From Deltaproteobacteria bacterium (GTDB taxonomy: Bacteria; Myxococcota; Kuafuiibacteriia; Kuafuiibacteriales; Kuafuiibacteriaceae): a stretch of DNA of 64,000 nucleotides. The notes beneath the pieces are model-generated. The model was not told where the DNA came from. It did not search any database and was given only the letters and a program-made list of their open reading frames with translations. The translations under genes and the position numbers were made by a program. Shown piece after piece: positions 25,957 to 36,586 of the stretch (position 1 is its first letter; each line of letters opens with the position of its first letter). The stretch is taken from contig JADJBV010000001.1 of assembly GCA_016703535.1 (NCBI GenBank), positions 1,426,001 through 1,490,000 on the forward strand, given 5' to 3'.

Positions 25957-26053
25957 GACTGCCAGAGAGCGGCGGCGCTTCGGTCTGTCAGACGCGCTTA
26001 ACGACTACCATTCAGAGTGGTGAAAGTCGGCGCGTCGAGGGCTTCTGCCGACG

Positions 26054-26117
26054 TGACAGCGGATCCGATGTTTGCCACCAAAGAAGAAAGGCCCGCTCTC
26101 CGGCAAGAGAGCGAGCC
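26054..26117 (+). promoter_or_regulatory. TGACAGCGGATC element and leader hairpin before the helicase gene
   Basis: TGACAGCGGATC at 26054-26065 repeats 12 of the 13 bases of the element in the divergent control region. It is followed by a leader with a hairpin at 26090-26117 (CGCTCTC pairing with GAGAGCG, loop CGGCAA, outer GGC/GCC) and a good AAAGGAG ribosome site before ATG 26135. The hairpin lies just upstream of the ribosome site and lacks a T-run. Confidence 0.55.
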
Positions 26118-26134
26118 CAAGAAAGGAGCCGGTG

Positions 26135-29100
26135 ATGTCGGCCCCAAAGAACAATAGCGAAAACGAAGCAAACAAACAACTCGTGCAAAACCTCGCATCG
26201 CGGATTCGCGCCGAGCAGATCGACGAAGCCCTCGCCTTCGATCAAGACCGATGGGCGCTCGAGGTGCACGGCGTCGCCGCCCGGTCGCGGCACGAGGTGT
26301 TGTGGCGCGAGGAGCGCGACCCCGAGACCCGCGCCGTCATCGCGGTGCACGCGAAGTGTGGCGTCTACGAGAACGTCTTCGGTCCGCGCCGGGCGGACGC
26401 GCCTCCGCTGCGCATGCCCTATGGCGGCGGGCTCAAGGCCGAGACCATCGACGCCGCGCGCCTCGACGCCAACTTCGCCGAGTGGGACGCCGAGCCCGCG
26501 CCGACGAACAAGGCCGAGGCGATCGAGGCCATCGCGGCGCCGCTCGAAGGGCCACTCGCCCAGGCCCTAGCCCAAGGCCTGCCGGTGCCGACCAGCATCA
26601 TCGCCAGCGGTTGGCCGGCCGACTCGGACCTCGGCGACATCGTCGAGCTGGGCAAAGGCCCTCAGTGCATCTGGTCGACCGATAGGCCCTACGCCACCGC
26701 AGACGACCATGCCCGCGTTCAGCGCGCCCTGGTGCACGCCCTGGGCGCCGACCCCGCTCACGCGACCACGCTGAACAAGCGCGCGCGCTGTGGTGGCGTC
26801 ATCGCCCGCACGGCGCAGCTCGACACGCGACACGCCGCCGACCTAAGCAAGCCGTACCTGGCGCGCGTCCAGGCCATCCTTCACCTCGGGCCCAAGGTAC
26901 CGCTCGAGGCCATGCTCGCCTGGGCCGATGCCCACCCCGCACCGACGGAGGCGCCTGCCGGCGACGCCGAGCCGACCACCCCACCGAAGCGGCGCGGCCG
27001 GCCCTCGAAGGGCACGAAGCGCGTCCGCGCGGATCAGGGCGGGCTATCGAGCGACCTCCCACCAACCTGGACCTTCCATGGCCCGGATGGTGAGGCCCTG
27101 GATCGGCGACAGCTCGCCGAGCTGGTCGCGACCGCAGCCAACGGGCGCGTCGCGATCTTCTGCCCAACGGACCACGAGGGGCAGGGCGACAGCTCGCCGG
27201 GCGCCTTCGCGGCCCTCGAGCTGCGGAAGGGCGCTGGGCGTCGACTGCGGGTCACCTGCCCGCGGTGCCGGACCACCTGGTGGCCCGGCGAGTCGAGCGC
27301 GGACGCGGCGGCTGGACTACGGGAAAACCATTTTTCACCAGAAAGTCCCCCGCTATATACGCGTGAGAGATCATATAGCGGGGGACTTTCTGGTGATAAA
27401 TGGGTTTCGCTAGCTGAGAAACTCTCAGAAGCCGTAGGTCCGGGCGCGACCAGTGCCGCGCTTACCCGCAGCGAGTCCGACGCCACCGCCCCGCTGGTCG
27501 AACGCCTCACGCGCTGGCTCGGCTCGAAGGGCGGGATCGTCGCCGACGGCCGGCCGATGGGATGGGGGAAAACGCAGCTCATCTCGGCCTACGTCGCGCA
27601 GCTCCGGGCGCGCGACCCCGGGGCCGTGGTCCTCTCGCTGAACCCGCTGGTGAGCCAGGTCGAGGCCCTCGGCGAGCGCCTCGCCCTGGAGTCCTACCGC
27701 AACTTCAGAGGGCCGCTCGAAGGCTCCGTCGCCGTGACGTTCGACAGCTCACCCCTATGGCGAGGCGACCGCCTCGACGTGCTCGTCTTGGACGAACTCG
27801 AGGCATCCCTTCGGCGCGTCGCAGCCTGGGGCGAGGGCGGCGCCAAGGAGCGGGAGCGCGGGACGCTCGCGAAGGTGTGGCCCAAGCTGGTCGAGCTTAT
27901 CAGCCGCGCGAAGGTGGTGATCGTCGCGGACGCCTTGCTGACGCCCGAGACCATCGCGATGGTCGGCGCCATCCGCCACGCCGCGAAGGTCGAGACCCAA
28001 ACCCTGGTGCTCGAGGGCGCCGAGCAGGAGCGCGGGATCCTCTCCGTCCTGGTGTGGCCGACCTTCCCGCGGTGGCTCGCCGAGGTCGCCCGGTCCGTCG
28101 GCGAAGGCCAGCGCTGGGCCATCGCCACAACGGCGAAGACCACGGGGCGACAACTTCGGGAGTTCTTCCAGGCGCGCGGGAAGCGCGTGTTCCTGATCGA
28201 CGCCGAGGAGAACTCAGCCGACCGCGCCCGCAACCTCGACAAGATCGTCGAGCGTCTCAAGCCCGACGTGTTCGTTTACTCGCCGGCGATCACCGCGAGC
28301 GTCAGCATGCAAACGAAATGGTTCCACCGGCGCGGACTGGTCGACACCTATCACGGCGTCGCGGCCGACGACGTCGCGCAAATGCTCGCCCGCGTGCGCG
28401 CCGTCGGTCCGGGCGGTGAGCCGTTCGCCGACGTCGTGTGTTCGGGCGCGCCCGGCGACGAAGAACCCGCCGTCACCGACGCGGGCGAGATCCTCGAAGC
28501 GCGCCTCGCCGAGGAGCCCCAAGCCCCGAGCCCGAACCCCGACGACGCCGCGCTGTTGGCACTGTGGGCGCGCCAGGAAGCGCGCAAGGCCTACGAACAA
28601 GCGAACCGCCTTCGGGCCCTGCGCGAGGCGTTCGAGCGCGCGCGCTTCCCGGTGGCCGAGGTTGCGGCCGACGCCGTCGACCCCACAGACCAGCTCGGCG
28701 CCGACCCGGACCAGGACCCCGCCGACGGCAAGCGCGACCCGCTCAAGGCCATCGCTGGTGAATGGGGCGACGTGGGCGAGCTGGTCCGCGCCGTCCGTCG
28801 GGCCGACGTTGTCGCTGCGCTCAGCCAACGCGTTCCCGAGTCGGCGGTCCGCACTGCGACGAAGCGCCGCGGGCGGTTCGACAGCCCGGTCTACACCGAA
28901 GCCGAGCGCCACGCGTCGCGCATCGCCGAGACATACGGCAACCATTGGGCCGACGCGCCCGTCGGCGAGCGCTACCGCTTGCTCGACTTCGACGGGTTCG
29001 GCGAGACGGGCAACAAGTACGCCCAGGTCCGGACGCGCCCCGGTGACGGTCAACGCACCGTCGCGAGACTGGCGATGGTCAGGGCCGGCCCCGAGCTGTC

Positions 29101-30109
29101 GCGCGCCGCCGACCGGCGGGCCAACGCCAAGGACGGCGAAGGGGGAGGGCCACGCGGCGTACGGCTGAGCCTCGAGCGCGCAGGCCACATCGCCGAAGCC
29201 TACTGGGAAGTGTTGCGGGCGTTCGGCATCGACTCCGTCGAGCAGCTGTTCGGCGACGTTCGGATCGACGCGGTCGCGCGGCCGACGCTTCGGTCGGTGC
29301 GGGACATGGCCAAGCTCGAGCAGAAGCGGGTCAGCGCCGCGAAGCGCAAGGCGCGACGGAAGGGCCAGCCGACCTCGGGCATCCGGCCGAAGTCGCGTTC
29401 GCTCCTCGAGTCGCTGTGTGAGTGGGGGGCGGGCGTGCTCGCGCAAGCGGTAGACATTACCTGCGGTGCGGCCTCGGCCGACCCGCAGACGCCGGGCGCG
29501 GAGGGCTCGCCCCCGAACGAAGAACTCGCCGAGCTGCTACGGACGCCCCAGGGGCGAGCCCACGCCCATCGGCTGGTCTTCGGTCAGACCACCGACCAGC
29601 TCACCGTCACGGTCAACGGCGTCACCCGCGACGTACGCCCGGCGGTGCTGCGGCTTGGCGGCGCCTCGAACGCTAGGCGAAAGCAGCTCGGGGCCACCAT
29701 CGGCTGTAGGCTCGAGGACCCGGGCGAAGGTCCGGACAAGTTGCTACTCCAGGTTGCGCTGCGCCTCGGGCTGGTGACCCGCGCGCCCGACAAGGGCAAG
29801 CCGTGGGCCGGCTGGTCGGCGCGGAACTGGGCGCTGGCGGTCGCGCTCAGCGAACGTCAGACGACGGTGCTGCGGCGCGCGGCCGACGGAAAGGACACCG
29901 AGGAAGAGCAGCCCGAGCTGGGCCGCGCCGAGTGGCGCTGGGCCGCCGACAACTCGACCGTGGCCACGCACGGCCCGGGAGGGATCCACCTTCAGTACGG
30001 CCGGAAGAACATCGGCACCCGCACCGGGCCGCCGGTGGGCCCCGCCGAAGGCAGGCCGGCCGCGGACGCCCCCGCCGATGGGCCGGCCGAAGTAGTCGGG
30101 GCCGCCTAG
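26135..30109 (+). CDS. Giant replication helicase, CyRepA1 / herpes origin-binding-like
   Basis: The 1324-residue protein starts at ATG 26135 after AAAGGAG (a frame 21 codons longer has no ribosome site). The N-terminal part includes a primase-like zinc region (FCPTDHEGQGD; CPRCRTTWW near residue 375). The helicase part has a degenerate Walker A (GRPMGWGKTQ near 475), a Walker B DELE near 551, and SPAITASVSMQTKWF with QMLARVR near 715-745, the pattern of CyRepA1 and herpes origin-binding helicases. The C-terminal 500 residues are helical and basic. It likely starts phage DNA replication. A 24-bp perfect inverted repeat lies in its linker codons. Confidence 0.7.
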   Translation: MSAPKNNSENEANKQLVQNLASRIRAEQIDEALAFDQDRWALEVHGVAARSRHEVLWREERDPETRAVIAVHAKCGVYENVFGPRRADAPPLRMPYGGGLKAETIDAARLDANFAEWDAEPAPTNKAEAIEAIAAPLEGPLAQALAQGLPVPTSIIASGWPADSDLGDIVELGKGPQCIWSTDRPYATADDHARVQRALVHALGADPAHATTLNKRARCGGVIARTAQLDTRHAADLSKPYLARVQAILHLGPKVPLEAMLAWADAHPAPTEAPAGDAEPTTPPKRRGRPSKGTKRVRADQGGLSSDLPPTWTFHGPDGEALDRRQLAELVATAANGRVAIFCPTDHEGQGDSSPGAFAALELRKGAGRRLRVTCPRCRTTWWPGESSADAAAGLRENHFSPESPPLYTRERSYSGGLSGDKWVSLAEKLSEAVGPGATSAALTRSESDATAPLVERLTRWLGSKGGIVADGRPMGWGKTQLISAYVAQLRARDPGAVVLSLNPLVSQVEALGERLALESYRNFRGPLEGSVAVTFDSSPLWRGDRLDVLVLDELEASLRRVAAWGEGGAKERERGTLAKVWPKLVELISRAKVVIVADALLTPETIAMVGAIRHAAKVETQTLVLEGAEQERGILSVLVWPTFPRWLAEVARSVGEGQRWAIATTAKTTGRQLREFFQARGKRVFLIDAEENSADRARNLDKIVERLKPDVFVYSPAITASVSMQTKWFHRRGLVDTYHGVAADDVAQMLARVRAVGPGGEPFADVVCSGAPGDEEPAVTDAGEILEARLAEEPQAPSPNPDDAALLALWARQEARKAYEQANRLRALREAFERARFPVAEVAADAVDPTDQLGADPDQDPADGKRDPLKAIAGEWGDVGELVRAVRRADVVAALSQRVPESAVRTATKRRGRFDSPVYTEAERHASRIAETYGNHWADAPVGERYRLLDFDGFGETGNKYAQVRTRPGDGQRTVARLAMVRAGPELSRAADRRANAKDGEGGGPRGVRLSLERAGHIAEAYWEVLRAFGIDSVEQLFGDVRIDAVARPTLRSVRDMAKLEQKRVSAAKRKARRKGQPTSGIRPKSRSLLESLCEWGAGVLAQAVDITCGAASADPQTPGAEGSPPNEELAELLRTPQGRAHAHRLVFGQTTDQLTVTVNGVTRDVRPAVLRLGGASNARRKQLGATIGCRLEDPGEGPDKLLLQVALRLGLVTRAPDKGKPWAGWSARNWALAVALSERQTTVLRRAADGKDTEEEQPELGRAEWRWAADNSTVATHGPGGIHLQYGRKNIGTRTGPPVGPAEGRPAADAPADGPAEVVGAA
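27335..27396. repeat. 24-bp perfect inverted repeat inside the helicase gene
   Basis: Arms 27335-27358 (TCACCAGAAAGTCCCC...) and 27373-27396 are exact complements around a 14-base loop, and pairing continues with a few mismatches to about 27325 and 27406. A second small inverted repeat, CTGAGA-AAC-TCTCAG, follows at about 27414. The arms fall in codons for about residues 400-421, between the zinc region and helicase domain, and are less GC-rich than the surrounding gene. Confidence 0.9.
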
Positions 30110-30172
30110 GTGGGCCACGAAAAGGGCCCTCAAAGGGTACGGCCCAAGGGTACGGGCCTAGATTTTAGGCAA

Positions 30173-30206
30173 TAAAAAAGCCCGGAAACATCTCTGTTTC
30201 CGGGCT
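30173..30206 (-). terminator. Rho-independent terminator of tRNA-Ala
   Basis: On the minus strand the sequence CCCGGAAACA-GAGA-TGTTTCCGGG is followed by a run of T residues, immediately after the tRNA. It is a classic intrinsic terminator. The plus-strand copy has an A-run, so it would not stop the helicase transcript efficiently. Confidence 0.9.
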
Positions 30207-30208
30207 GT

Positions 30209-30281
<73 letters not shown>

Positions 30282-30320
30282 TCGCGTGAGCCGTTCCTGT
30301 GACTCATTTGTTGGCTCGAA

Positions 30321-31178
30321 TCAACTCGAAAGTGGGGACCTTGGCACGCCGGGCAACTCCAGGTCTCCCCGGTAGACGGGCCGGCGGCCGTTGGGTGTGC
30401 CGAGCAGCAGGGCGCCGTCCTCGGCGATGCCCAGGTGGGTGCCGCGGAGCACCTCCTCGCCGGTGCGCACGACCACCTCTTGTCCCAGCCCCAAAGCGTG
30501 GGTGGTCCAGGTGCGGGCCAGGGGGCCCAAGCCCTCCATTTCGGCGGCGTAGAGGCGCCGCTCCAGCTCGTTGGCGATGGCGCCGAAGAGGACCGGGAGT
30601 GGGGGCGCCGGGACGCCCAAGCGGCTGAGATCGGTGGCGATCGCCTCCAACTCGGCGGGCCGGCCGACGCCGCTGAGGTTCACGCCGATGCCGATCACCG
30701 CGTGATCGATCTTGAAGGGATCGGCGGAGGCCTCGAGGAGGATGCCCGCCAACTTCTTCCCCTGCTCTGGGCCTTCGGCGGCCAAGATGTCGTTGGGCCA
30801 CTTGATGCCCAAACGCACCGGGCAAAAGGCCGACAACGCCGCCCGCACCGCGACCCCGGCGATGAGGGTCAAGGTGGGCGCCAGCCGGGGCGATAGGTTG
30901 GGGCGCACCACAAAACTGACATAGAGCCCGGCCCCGGGGGGTGAGGCCCAACGACGGCCCCGCTGGCCGCGGCCTTGGGTCTGTTCGATCGCCACGACCG
31001 CCAGCCCCGCCAAGGCGCCTTGTTTGGCCAGCTGCACCGCCCGATCGTTGGTGCTCGGCAGGCGCTCCCAGATCTCGACGGTTCGGCCGATCCGCTCGGT
31101 CTCGAGGAAGTCCGCGACGTCGAAGCCCCGCACCACGGCGTGGGGGCCCCCTTCGGTCACCAGCTTCACGCGTCCCAT
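30321..31178 (-). CDS. birA: Biotin--protein ligase
   Basis: The 285-residue enzyme activates biotin with ATP and attaches it to the acetyl-CoA carboxylase carrier protein. The biotin-binding motif GRGQRGRRW is at about residues 69-77 and KWPNDI at about 125-130, both diagnostic. No N-terminal DNA-binding domain is present, so it is a ligase only, without the repressor function of the longer enterobacterial type. It overlaps nadC by 13 bases, indicating one transcript. Confidence 0.9.
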   Translation of the reverse strand: MGRVKLVTEGGPHAVVRGFDVADFLETERIGRTVEIWERLPSTNDRAVQLAKQGALAGLAVVAIEQTQGRGQRGRRWASPPGAGLYVSFVVRPNLSPRLAPTLTLIAGVAVRAALSAFCPVRLGIKWPNDILAAEGPEQGKKLAGILLEASADPFKIDHAVIGIGVNLSGVGRPAELEAIATDLSRLGVPAPPLPVLFGAIANELERRLYAAEMEGLGPLARTWTTHALGLGQEVVVRTGEEVLRGTHLGIAEDGALLLGTPNGRRPVYRGDLELPGVPRSPLSS

Positions 31179-31999
31179 TCCAGCGAAATGTCGGCGGCCT
31201 TGGCGCTGTGGGTGAGGGCGCCCATCGAGATCAGATCCACGCCGGTGGCCGCGATCTCGGGGAGCCGTTCGAGGGTCACGTTGCCGCTGGCCTCCACCAA
31301 AGCCCGGCCGGCGATCAACTCGACGGCGGCCTTCATGGTGGGCGTGTCCATGTTGTCGAGCAGGATCACTTCGGCCCGGGCGCTCAAGGCGTCCTCGACC
31401 TCGGCCAAGGTGGTCACTTCACACTCGACCTTGAGGAGGTGGTGGGCCGACTTGCGGGCCGCCTCGATCGCGGGCTTGACGCCGCCAGCGGCGCGCACGT
31501 GGTTGTCCTTCACCAAGAGGCCGTCATAAAGGCCCATCCGGTGGTTGTAGGCGCCGCCGGCCCGGACCGCGGCCTTTTCGAGGGATCTCATCCCGGGGGT
31601 GGTCTTGCGGGTGTCGACCACCTTGGCCTTGGTGCCGGCGACCGCGTCTTGGGCCCGCCGCGCCATGGTGGCGACGCCCGAAAGTCGCTGCAGCAGGTTG
31701 AGGGCCGTCCGTTCTCCCGTGAGGAGCGAACGGGCCAAGCCGTGCACCGTGCCCATCGAGGTCCCCGGCGCGGCCCGATCGCCGTCCCGCACTTCGAAGG
31801 CCACCTCCACCGTTGGATCGACCTGGTGATACGCCTCCACGAAGGCCTCGATGCCCGCCACGACCAGGGGGCTCTTGGCCAAGATGATGGCGCGCCCGGT
31901 GGCGTCGGGGTCGAGCAAAGCGGCGGTCACGTCACCCGGGCCCAGATCTTCTTCGAGGGCCAAGGTGATCAAGCGGCGGCTGAGGTGATCGAGGGCCAC
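31166..31999 (-). CDS. nadC: Nicotinate-nucleotide pyrophosphorylase (carboxylating)
   Basis: The 277-residue enzyme converts quinolinate and PRPP to nicotinate mononucleotide in NAD synthesis. The family motifs are present: EDLGPGDVT near the start, TRKTTPGMR near residue 130, AYNHRMGLYDGLLVKDNH near 150, and LLDNMDT later. The length is normal. It is transcribed before birA with an overlap. Confidence 0.95.
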   Translation of the reverse strand: MALDHLSRRLITLALEEDLGPGDVTAALLDPDATGRAIILAKSPLVVAGIEAFVEAYHQVDPTVEVAFEVRDGDRAAPGTSMGTVHGLARSLLTGERTALNLLQRLSGVATMARRAQDAVAGTKAKVVDTRKTTPGMRSLEKAAVRAGGAYNHRMGLYDGLLVKDNHVRAAGGVKPAIEAARKSAHHLLKVECEVTTLAEVEDALSARAEVILLDNMDTPTMKAAVELIAGRALVEASGNVTLERLPEIAATGVDLISMGALTHSAKAADISLEWDA

Positions 32000-32275
32000 G
32001 CCGCGAAGTTCGATGGGGGAGCGTCGGCTGTCAATCGGGGAGAGGCGACGGGCGTTCCCGCCGAACGCTGGGGTGTTGACCGAAGGTGGCTAGTCCTGCC
32101 ACCGCGAGGTCCTGACCGGTTCGCGCTCGGTCTCTTCGGCTCAGCTTGTGTCGGGCCTTCGGCCTCCTTTCGGGCGCTCGGGCCGCGTATGGCCAGATAC
32201 GCTTGCCCTCCGCGCGCCACAACCTGAACCGAAGATCCCTTCGCGGGAACCGATCACGACCTCGCGGTGACAGGA
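32000..32275. other. Intergenic region upstream of nadC
   Basis: This 276-base stretch holds no gene that I can support. It contains a small inverted repeat, GCGTAT-GGCCAG-ATACGC, at about 32184-32201 and a short GGCC-TTC-GGCC stem at about 32154. It must hold the nadC-birA promoter, but no clear -35/-10 pair was found. Confidence 0.5.
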
Positions 32276-33676
32276 CTAGAAGGTCGCGATGGCGTTGATG
32301 AAGAAGGTGAGGTCCACGATCTCTTCGGCCCGCAGCCGGCGACCCGGGGCGTCGTAGCGCGGATCGTAGTAGGGCGAACGTTCGTCTTGGCCCAGGGAGT
32401 TCTGGGCGTTCACCCGACCGACGCAGTCGACGTCGCTGTTGCTCGGGCAACGTTGGTTGATGGCGTCGGCGGGATCGGTGTCGGTGCCGACCCGTTCGGT
32501 GGTCAACAGGTGTTCGGTGGTGAAGCCGACGCTGACCCCGCCCCGCAGCGTGAAGTACTTCATCGGCTTCAGGTGGAGCGCGAAGGTGCCCTTCATCTGC
32601 AAGTGTTCATCGACCCGGTTCAGCTCACCACAAGGGACACCCATCAAGAGGCCGCAGCTGGTACCCGCGGCGGCACCCGTGTAGTTCCCGCCATCGGCAT
32701 AGTCCGTGTAGATCGGCAGGTCCCGTTCGACCTTGGTCTGATCGAAGTTGGGCAAGTAGTCGGAGAGATAGCTGTAGGTCCGGCCGATGCCGATGTACTT
32801 GAGCTGAAAGGACAGGTCGACGGCGTAGAACTGATCGGTGGCCGGGTCCTCGTAGGCGATGACCTCGGTGCCAACCTGAAAACGCGCGGTGATCGGCGGC
32901 TCCATGCCTCGCTCTTTTTGGGCGCCGGTGGCCACCGGGAGTTGGGTCCCGAACATCATGTACGGATCGAAGGCCGGGGTGTTGCCGCGCATCCGCTTGT
33001 TCATGCCGATCGAGAGATCGAAGATCGTCTGGCCCAAGCCGACGCCGCCGCCCGAGCCGCCCGGGAGTGCGTTTTGATCTTGCGGGTCCCGGACCTTGCC
33101 GGTGGGCGCGATCAGATCGGCCCGGAAGGTAAGGGTCGGGTAGGCTTCGTCCTTGCGATCGGTGAGGGGCGACCAGCCCAAGCCAAAGCGCATGTCGCCA
33201 AAGCCGGCCCGGTTCCGTTCGGCGGGCACCGGGGTCAAGGGGTAGCGGTAGCCGACCGCGGGATCGTTGGCGTTGTTGCTGCCCCAGATGGTGGAGAAGT
33301 TGGCGACGCCGTCCTCGAACTCGATGGAGCTCGAGCCCGACAAGACGATCGGCGCGCCGATGTGCAGCTCCAGATCCCGGAAGATTCCGACCCGCACGTC
33401 GAGGAGCAGGGTGTTGCTCGACTCCCGATATTTGAGCTCTTTGACGTCCAAGGCGGCGGGGTCTTCGCCGGCCACCCGCTGCACCCACTCCCGGACGATC
33501 TTGGCTCGGGTGTCGTTGCGCTCGAAGCCGACGGTGACGTGCACGTCGGGCAGGGGCTCGTCTTCCTCCAGGGCCGACAAGACCCGGGTCGGAAACGCCG
33601 CCAGGGCCGGACGTGCCGCCCCTAGACCTACACCGGCGACCCAAAAGGCGAGGAGATAGGCACGCATGCGGCTCAC
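32276..33676 (-). CDS. Outer-membrane beta-barrel protein
   Basis: The 466-residue protein has a signal peptide (MSRMRAYLLAFWVAGVGLGAARPALA) and then beta-barrel-like sequence with alternating strands (LHIGAPIVLSG; MRFGLGWSPLTD; FQLKYIGIGRTYSYL), ending in F, the usual last residue of barrels handled by the Bam machine. The family is not named here; similar proteins in Myxococcota are lineage-specific channel-like barrels. Confidence 0.75.
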   Translation of the reverse strand: MSRMRAYLLAFWVAGVGLGAARPALAAFPTRVLSALEEDEPLPDVHVTVGFERNDTRAKIVREWVQRVAGEDPAALDVKELKYRESSNTLLLDVRVGIFRDLELHIGAPIVLSGSSSIEFEDGVANFSTIWGSNNANDPAVGYRYPLTPVPAERNRAGFGDMRFGLGWSPLTDRKDEAYPTLTFRADLIAPTGKVRDPQDQNALPGGSGGGVGLGQTIFDLSIGMNKRMRGNTPAFDPYMMFGTQLPVATGAQKERGMEPPITARFQVGTEVIAYEDPATDQFYAVDLSFQLKYIGIGRTYSYLSDYLPNFDQTKVERDLPIYTDYADGGNYTGAAAGTSCGLLMGVPCGELNRVDEHLQMKGTFALHLKPMKYFTLRGGVSVGFTTEHLLTTERVGTDTDPADAINQRCPSNSDVDCVGRVNAQNSLGQDERSPYYDPRYDAPGRRLRAEEIVDLTFFINAIATF

Positions 33677-33704
33677 TTGGCGGTAAACCTGACCAGGGAT
33701 CCTG

Positions 33705-35147
<1,443 letters not shown>

Positions 35148-35200
35148 GGGACCAGCCTAGTACGAAGCGCCAGGGCGGGCGAGCCCCGGCACCGTTCTAC

Positions 35201-35521
35201 TCAATAGACGGCGTCGTCGGTCGGCGGGGGCGGCGGGGGCGGGGTGTCCTGCGGGCGGATCACCCGACCCGCGGGGGGCGGCGGGATCGACGGGGTCCCC
35301 AGGTTGTTCATCATCGCCTCGGCCCGGGTGGCGGTTCGGGTCCCGCCCGCCTTTTGGGCCTCCAGGGCCTTGGCTTCGGCCTCTTCTTTGGCCTCCTCCA
35401 CGTGGCGTTGTTCGGTCTCTTTTTGCCAACGTTGGTAGTGGGTTTGCTGGCCGACTGGGGCGCAGCCGGCGATCATCCACAGACCCAAACCAGCCGACAG
35501 GAGCAACAAAGGGGCACGCAT
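35201..35521 (-). CDS. Small lipoprotein of unknown function
   Basis: The 106-residue product has a signal peptide with lipobox (WMIAGC, Cys at about residue 20), a helical charged middle (RWQKETEQRHVEEAKEEAEAK) and a Pro-rich tail (PPPPPPPTDD). It would be anchored in a membrane by the modified Cys. It lies 53 bases upstream of the response regulator gene and may share its transcript. Confidence 0.7.
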   Translation of the reverse strand: MRAPLLLLSAGLGLWMIAGCAPVGQQTHYQRWQKETEQRHVEEAKEEAEAKALEAQKAGGTRTATRAEAMMNNLGTPSIPPPPAGRVIRPQDTPPPPPPPTDDAVY

Positions 35522-35594
35522 CGCGGCGGATGCTAGCCGAGGACTTCGATTTGGGAAACGGCCTTGTCACCATCCGTCATTGGACGGGGGGGCC

Positions 35595-36404
35595 TCAAGA
35601 GGCGAGGGGCGCCTCGATCCGGTCCAGCATGTCGTAGAGCTGGGCCTTGGCCCTGAGGTCCAGGGCGCCACCCGCAGCCAGGTGCACCAGGGTCTGCTGG
35701 ACGGCCGCCAGGAGTTCGGCGGAGCGATAGGCCGCTGGGGAGAACTCGCTGCTGCGGGCCGCCTTGGCCAACACCAACAGCAGGTCCCGGAGGGGCAACA
35801 GATCCTGCTCGAGGGGGCCGAGGGGTCGATGGGGCCGGCGGGTGGTCAAGGCCCGCTCCAGCTCGCCCGCGGCGTCCCTGGCCTCACCCCGGGCCAACCG
35901 GCCCAAGGCCTCGAAGAGGGCGAGCAGCCGGGCCGGCTCCGCCAGGCCTGACTCGAGGCCTGGGTTGGCGGCCAGGTGCTGGACGAAGTCCGCCAGGACC
36001 TCCATCCCCTTCTTGTGTGGACGGGGCTGGATCAACATCCGCACGGCCCAAGGTTCGGTCGCGGGCCCCGCCACCTTCATCCGAGTGGGGCGCTGAGCCG
36101 CGTTGGCCAGGCTGCGTTCCGCCAAGACGCTGAGGGTGGTTTGTCCCCAGGGCCCGGGGCGCTCGAACTTGCCCGAGCCACCGTTTTGCTGCTGCCAGGC
36201 GATCAGGGCCTGTTCGACCCAGGCCAAGGCCTCGGCCTGCAGGGCGGGAGGGATCGGGGTGGCCGGCTCCAGCCCTTTGGAGCGGACGAATTCGGCGTAG
36301 AGGCTGGCCCGGCGCTCGGCCAGGAGCCCCACACCCTTGCGTTCCTCCGAGCGGATCACGATGGCCCACCCGTGCAACGGTGGATCCGCCGAGGCCTGTC
36401 GCAT
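35595..36404 (-). CDS. Helical protein of unknown function
   Basis: The 269-residue protein is soluble and strongly helical (LQAEALAWVEQALIAWQQQ; LLALFEALGRLARGEARDAAGELERAL), without signal peptide or membrane segment. The repeat-like helix pairs could be TPR-like, but no clear motif is seen. ATG 36404 gives no strong ribosome site. Confidence 0.55.
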   Translation of the reverse strand: MRQASADPPLHGWAIVIRSEERKGVGLLAERRASLYAEFVRSKGLEPATPIPPALQAEALAWVEQALIAWQQQNGGSGKFERPGPWGQTTLSVLAERSLANAAQRPTRMKVAGPATEPWAVRMLIQPRPHKKGMEVLADFVQHLAANPGLESGLAEPARLLALFEALGRLARGEARDAAGELERALTTRRPHRPLGPLEQDLLPLRDLLLVLAKAARSSEFSPAAYRSAELLAAVQQTLVHLAAGGALDLRAKAQLYDMLDRIEAPLAS

Positions 36405-36586
36405 GGAGGCGACAGCCGGTGGTGAGCGGAGGAGCAGGGGGTTTCGATGGCCGCCGGATCAGGGGATTTTTGGGGAGGCCGGTCCTTCAGGATCTGGTGC
36501 GGCCAGCCAACACCCGAATTTTTGGGGCTTGTGCAGAGTTGCACTCTGCACCGCGGGGAGGGCAGTGCCCTCGGCCCGAGGCCGGA

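Larger units (their letters stand above)
2952..30109. mobile_element. Tailed-phage genome (probable prophage)
   Basis: The block holds large terminase, portal, HK97-like capsid, tail completion, tail chaperones, tape measure, baseplate-like proteins, small membrane proteins and a large replication helicase, with almost no non-phage gene between. The genes are packed with ATGA and TAATG overlaps. The right boundary is set here at the helicase stop, 100 bases short of the 3' end of tRNA-Ala, a common integration target. The left boundary is obscured by the IS. No integrase and no convincing att repeat were found, so a phage-plasmid or a misplaced or partial prophage remains possible. Confidence 0.85.

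Noticed and set aside
28214..29446. 410-codon minus-strand frame inside the helicase gene
   Set aside because: Antisense shadow of a gene with recognisable helicase motifs.
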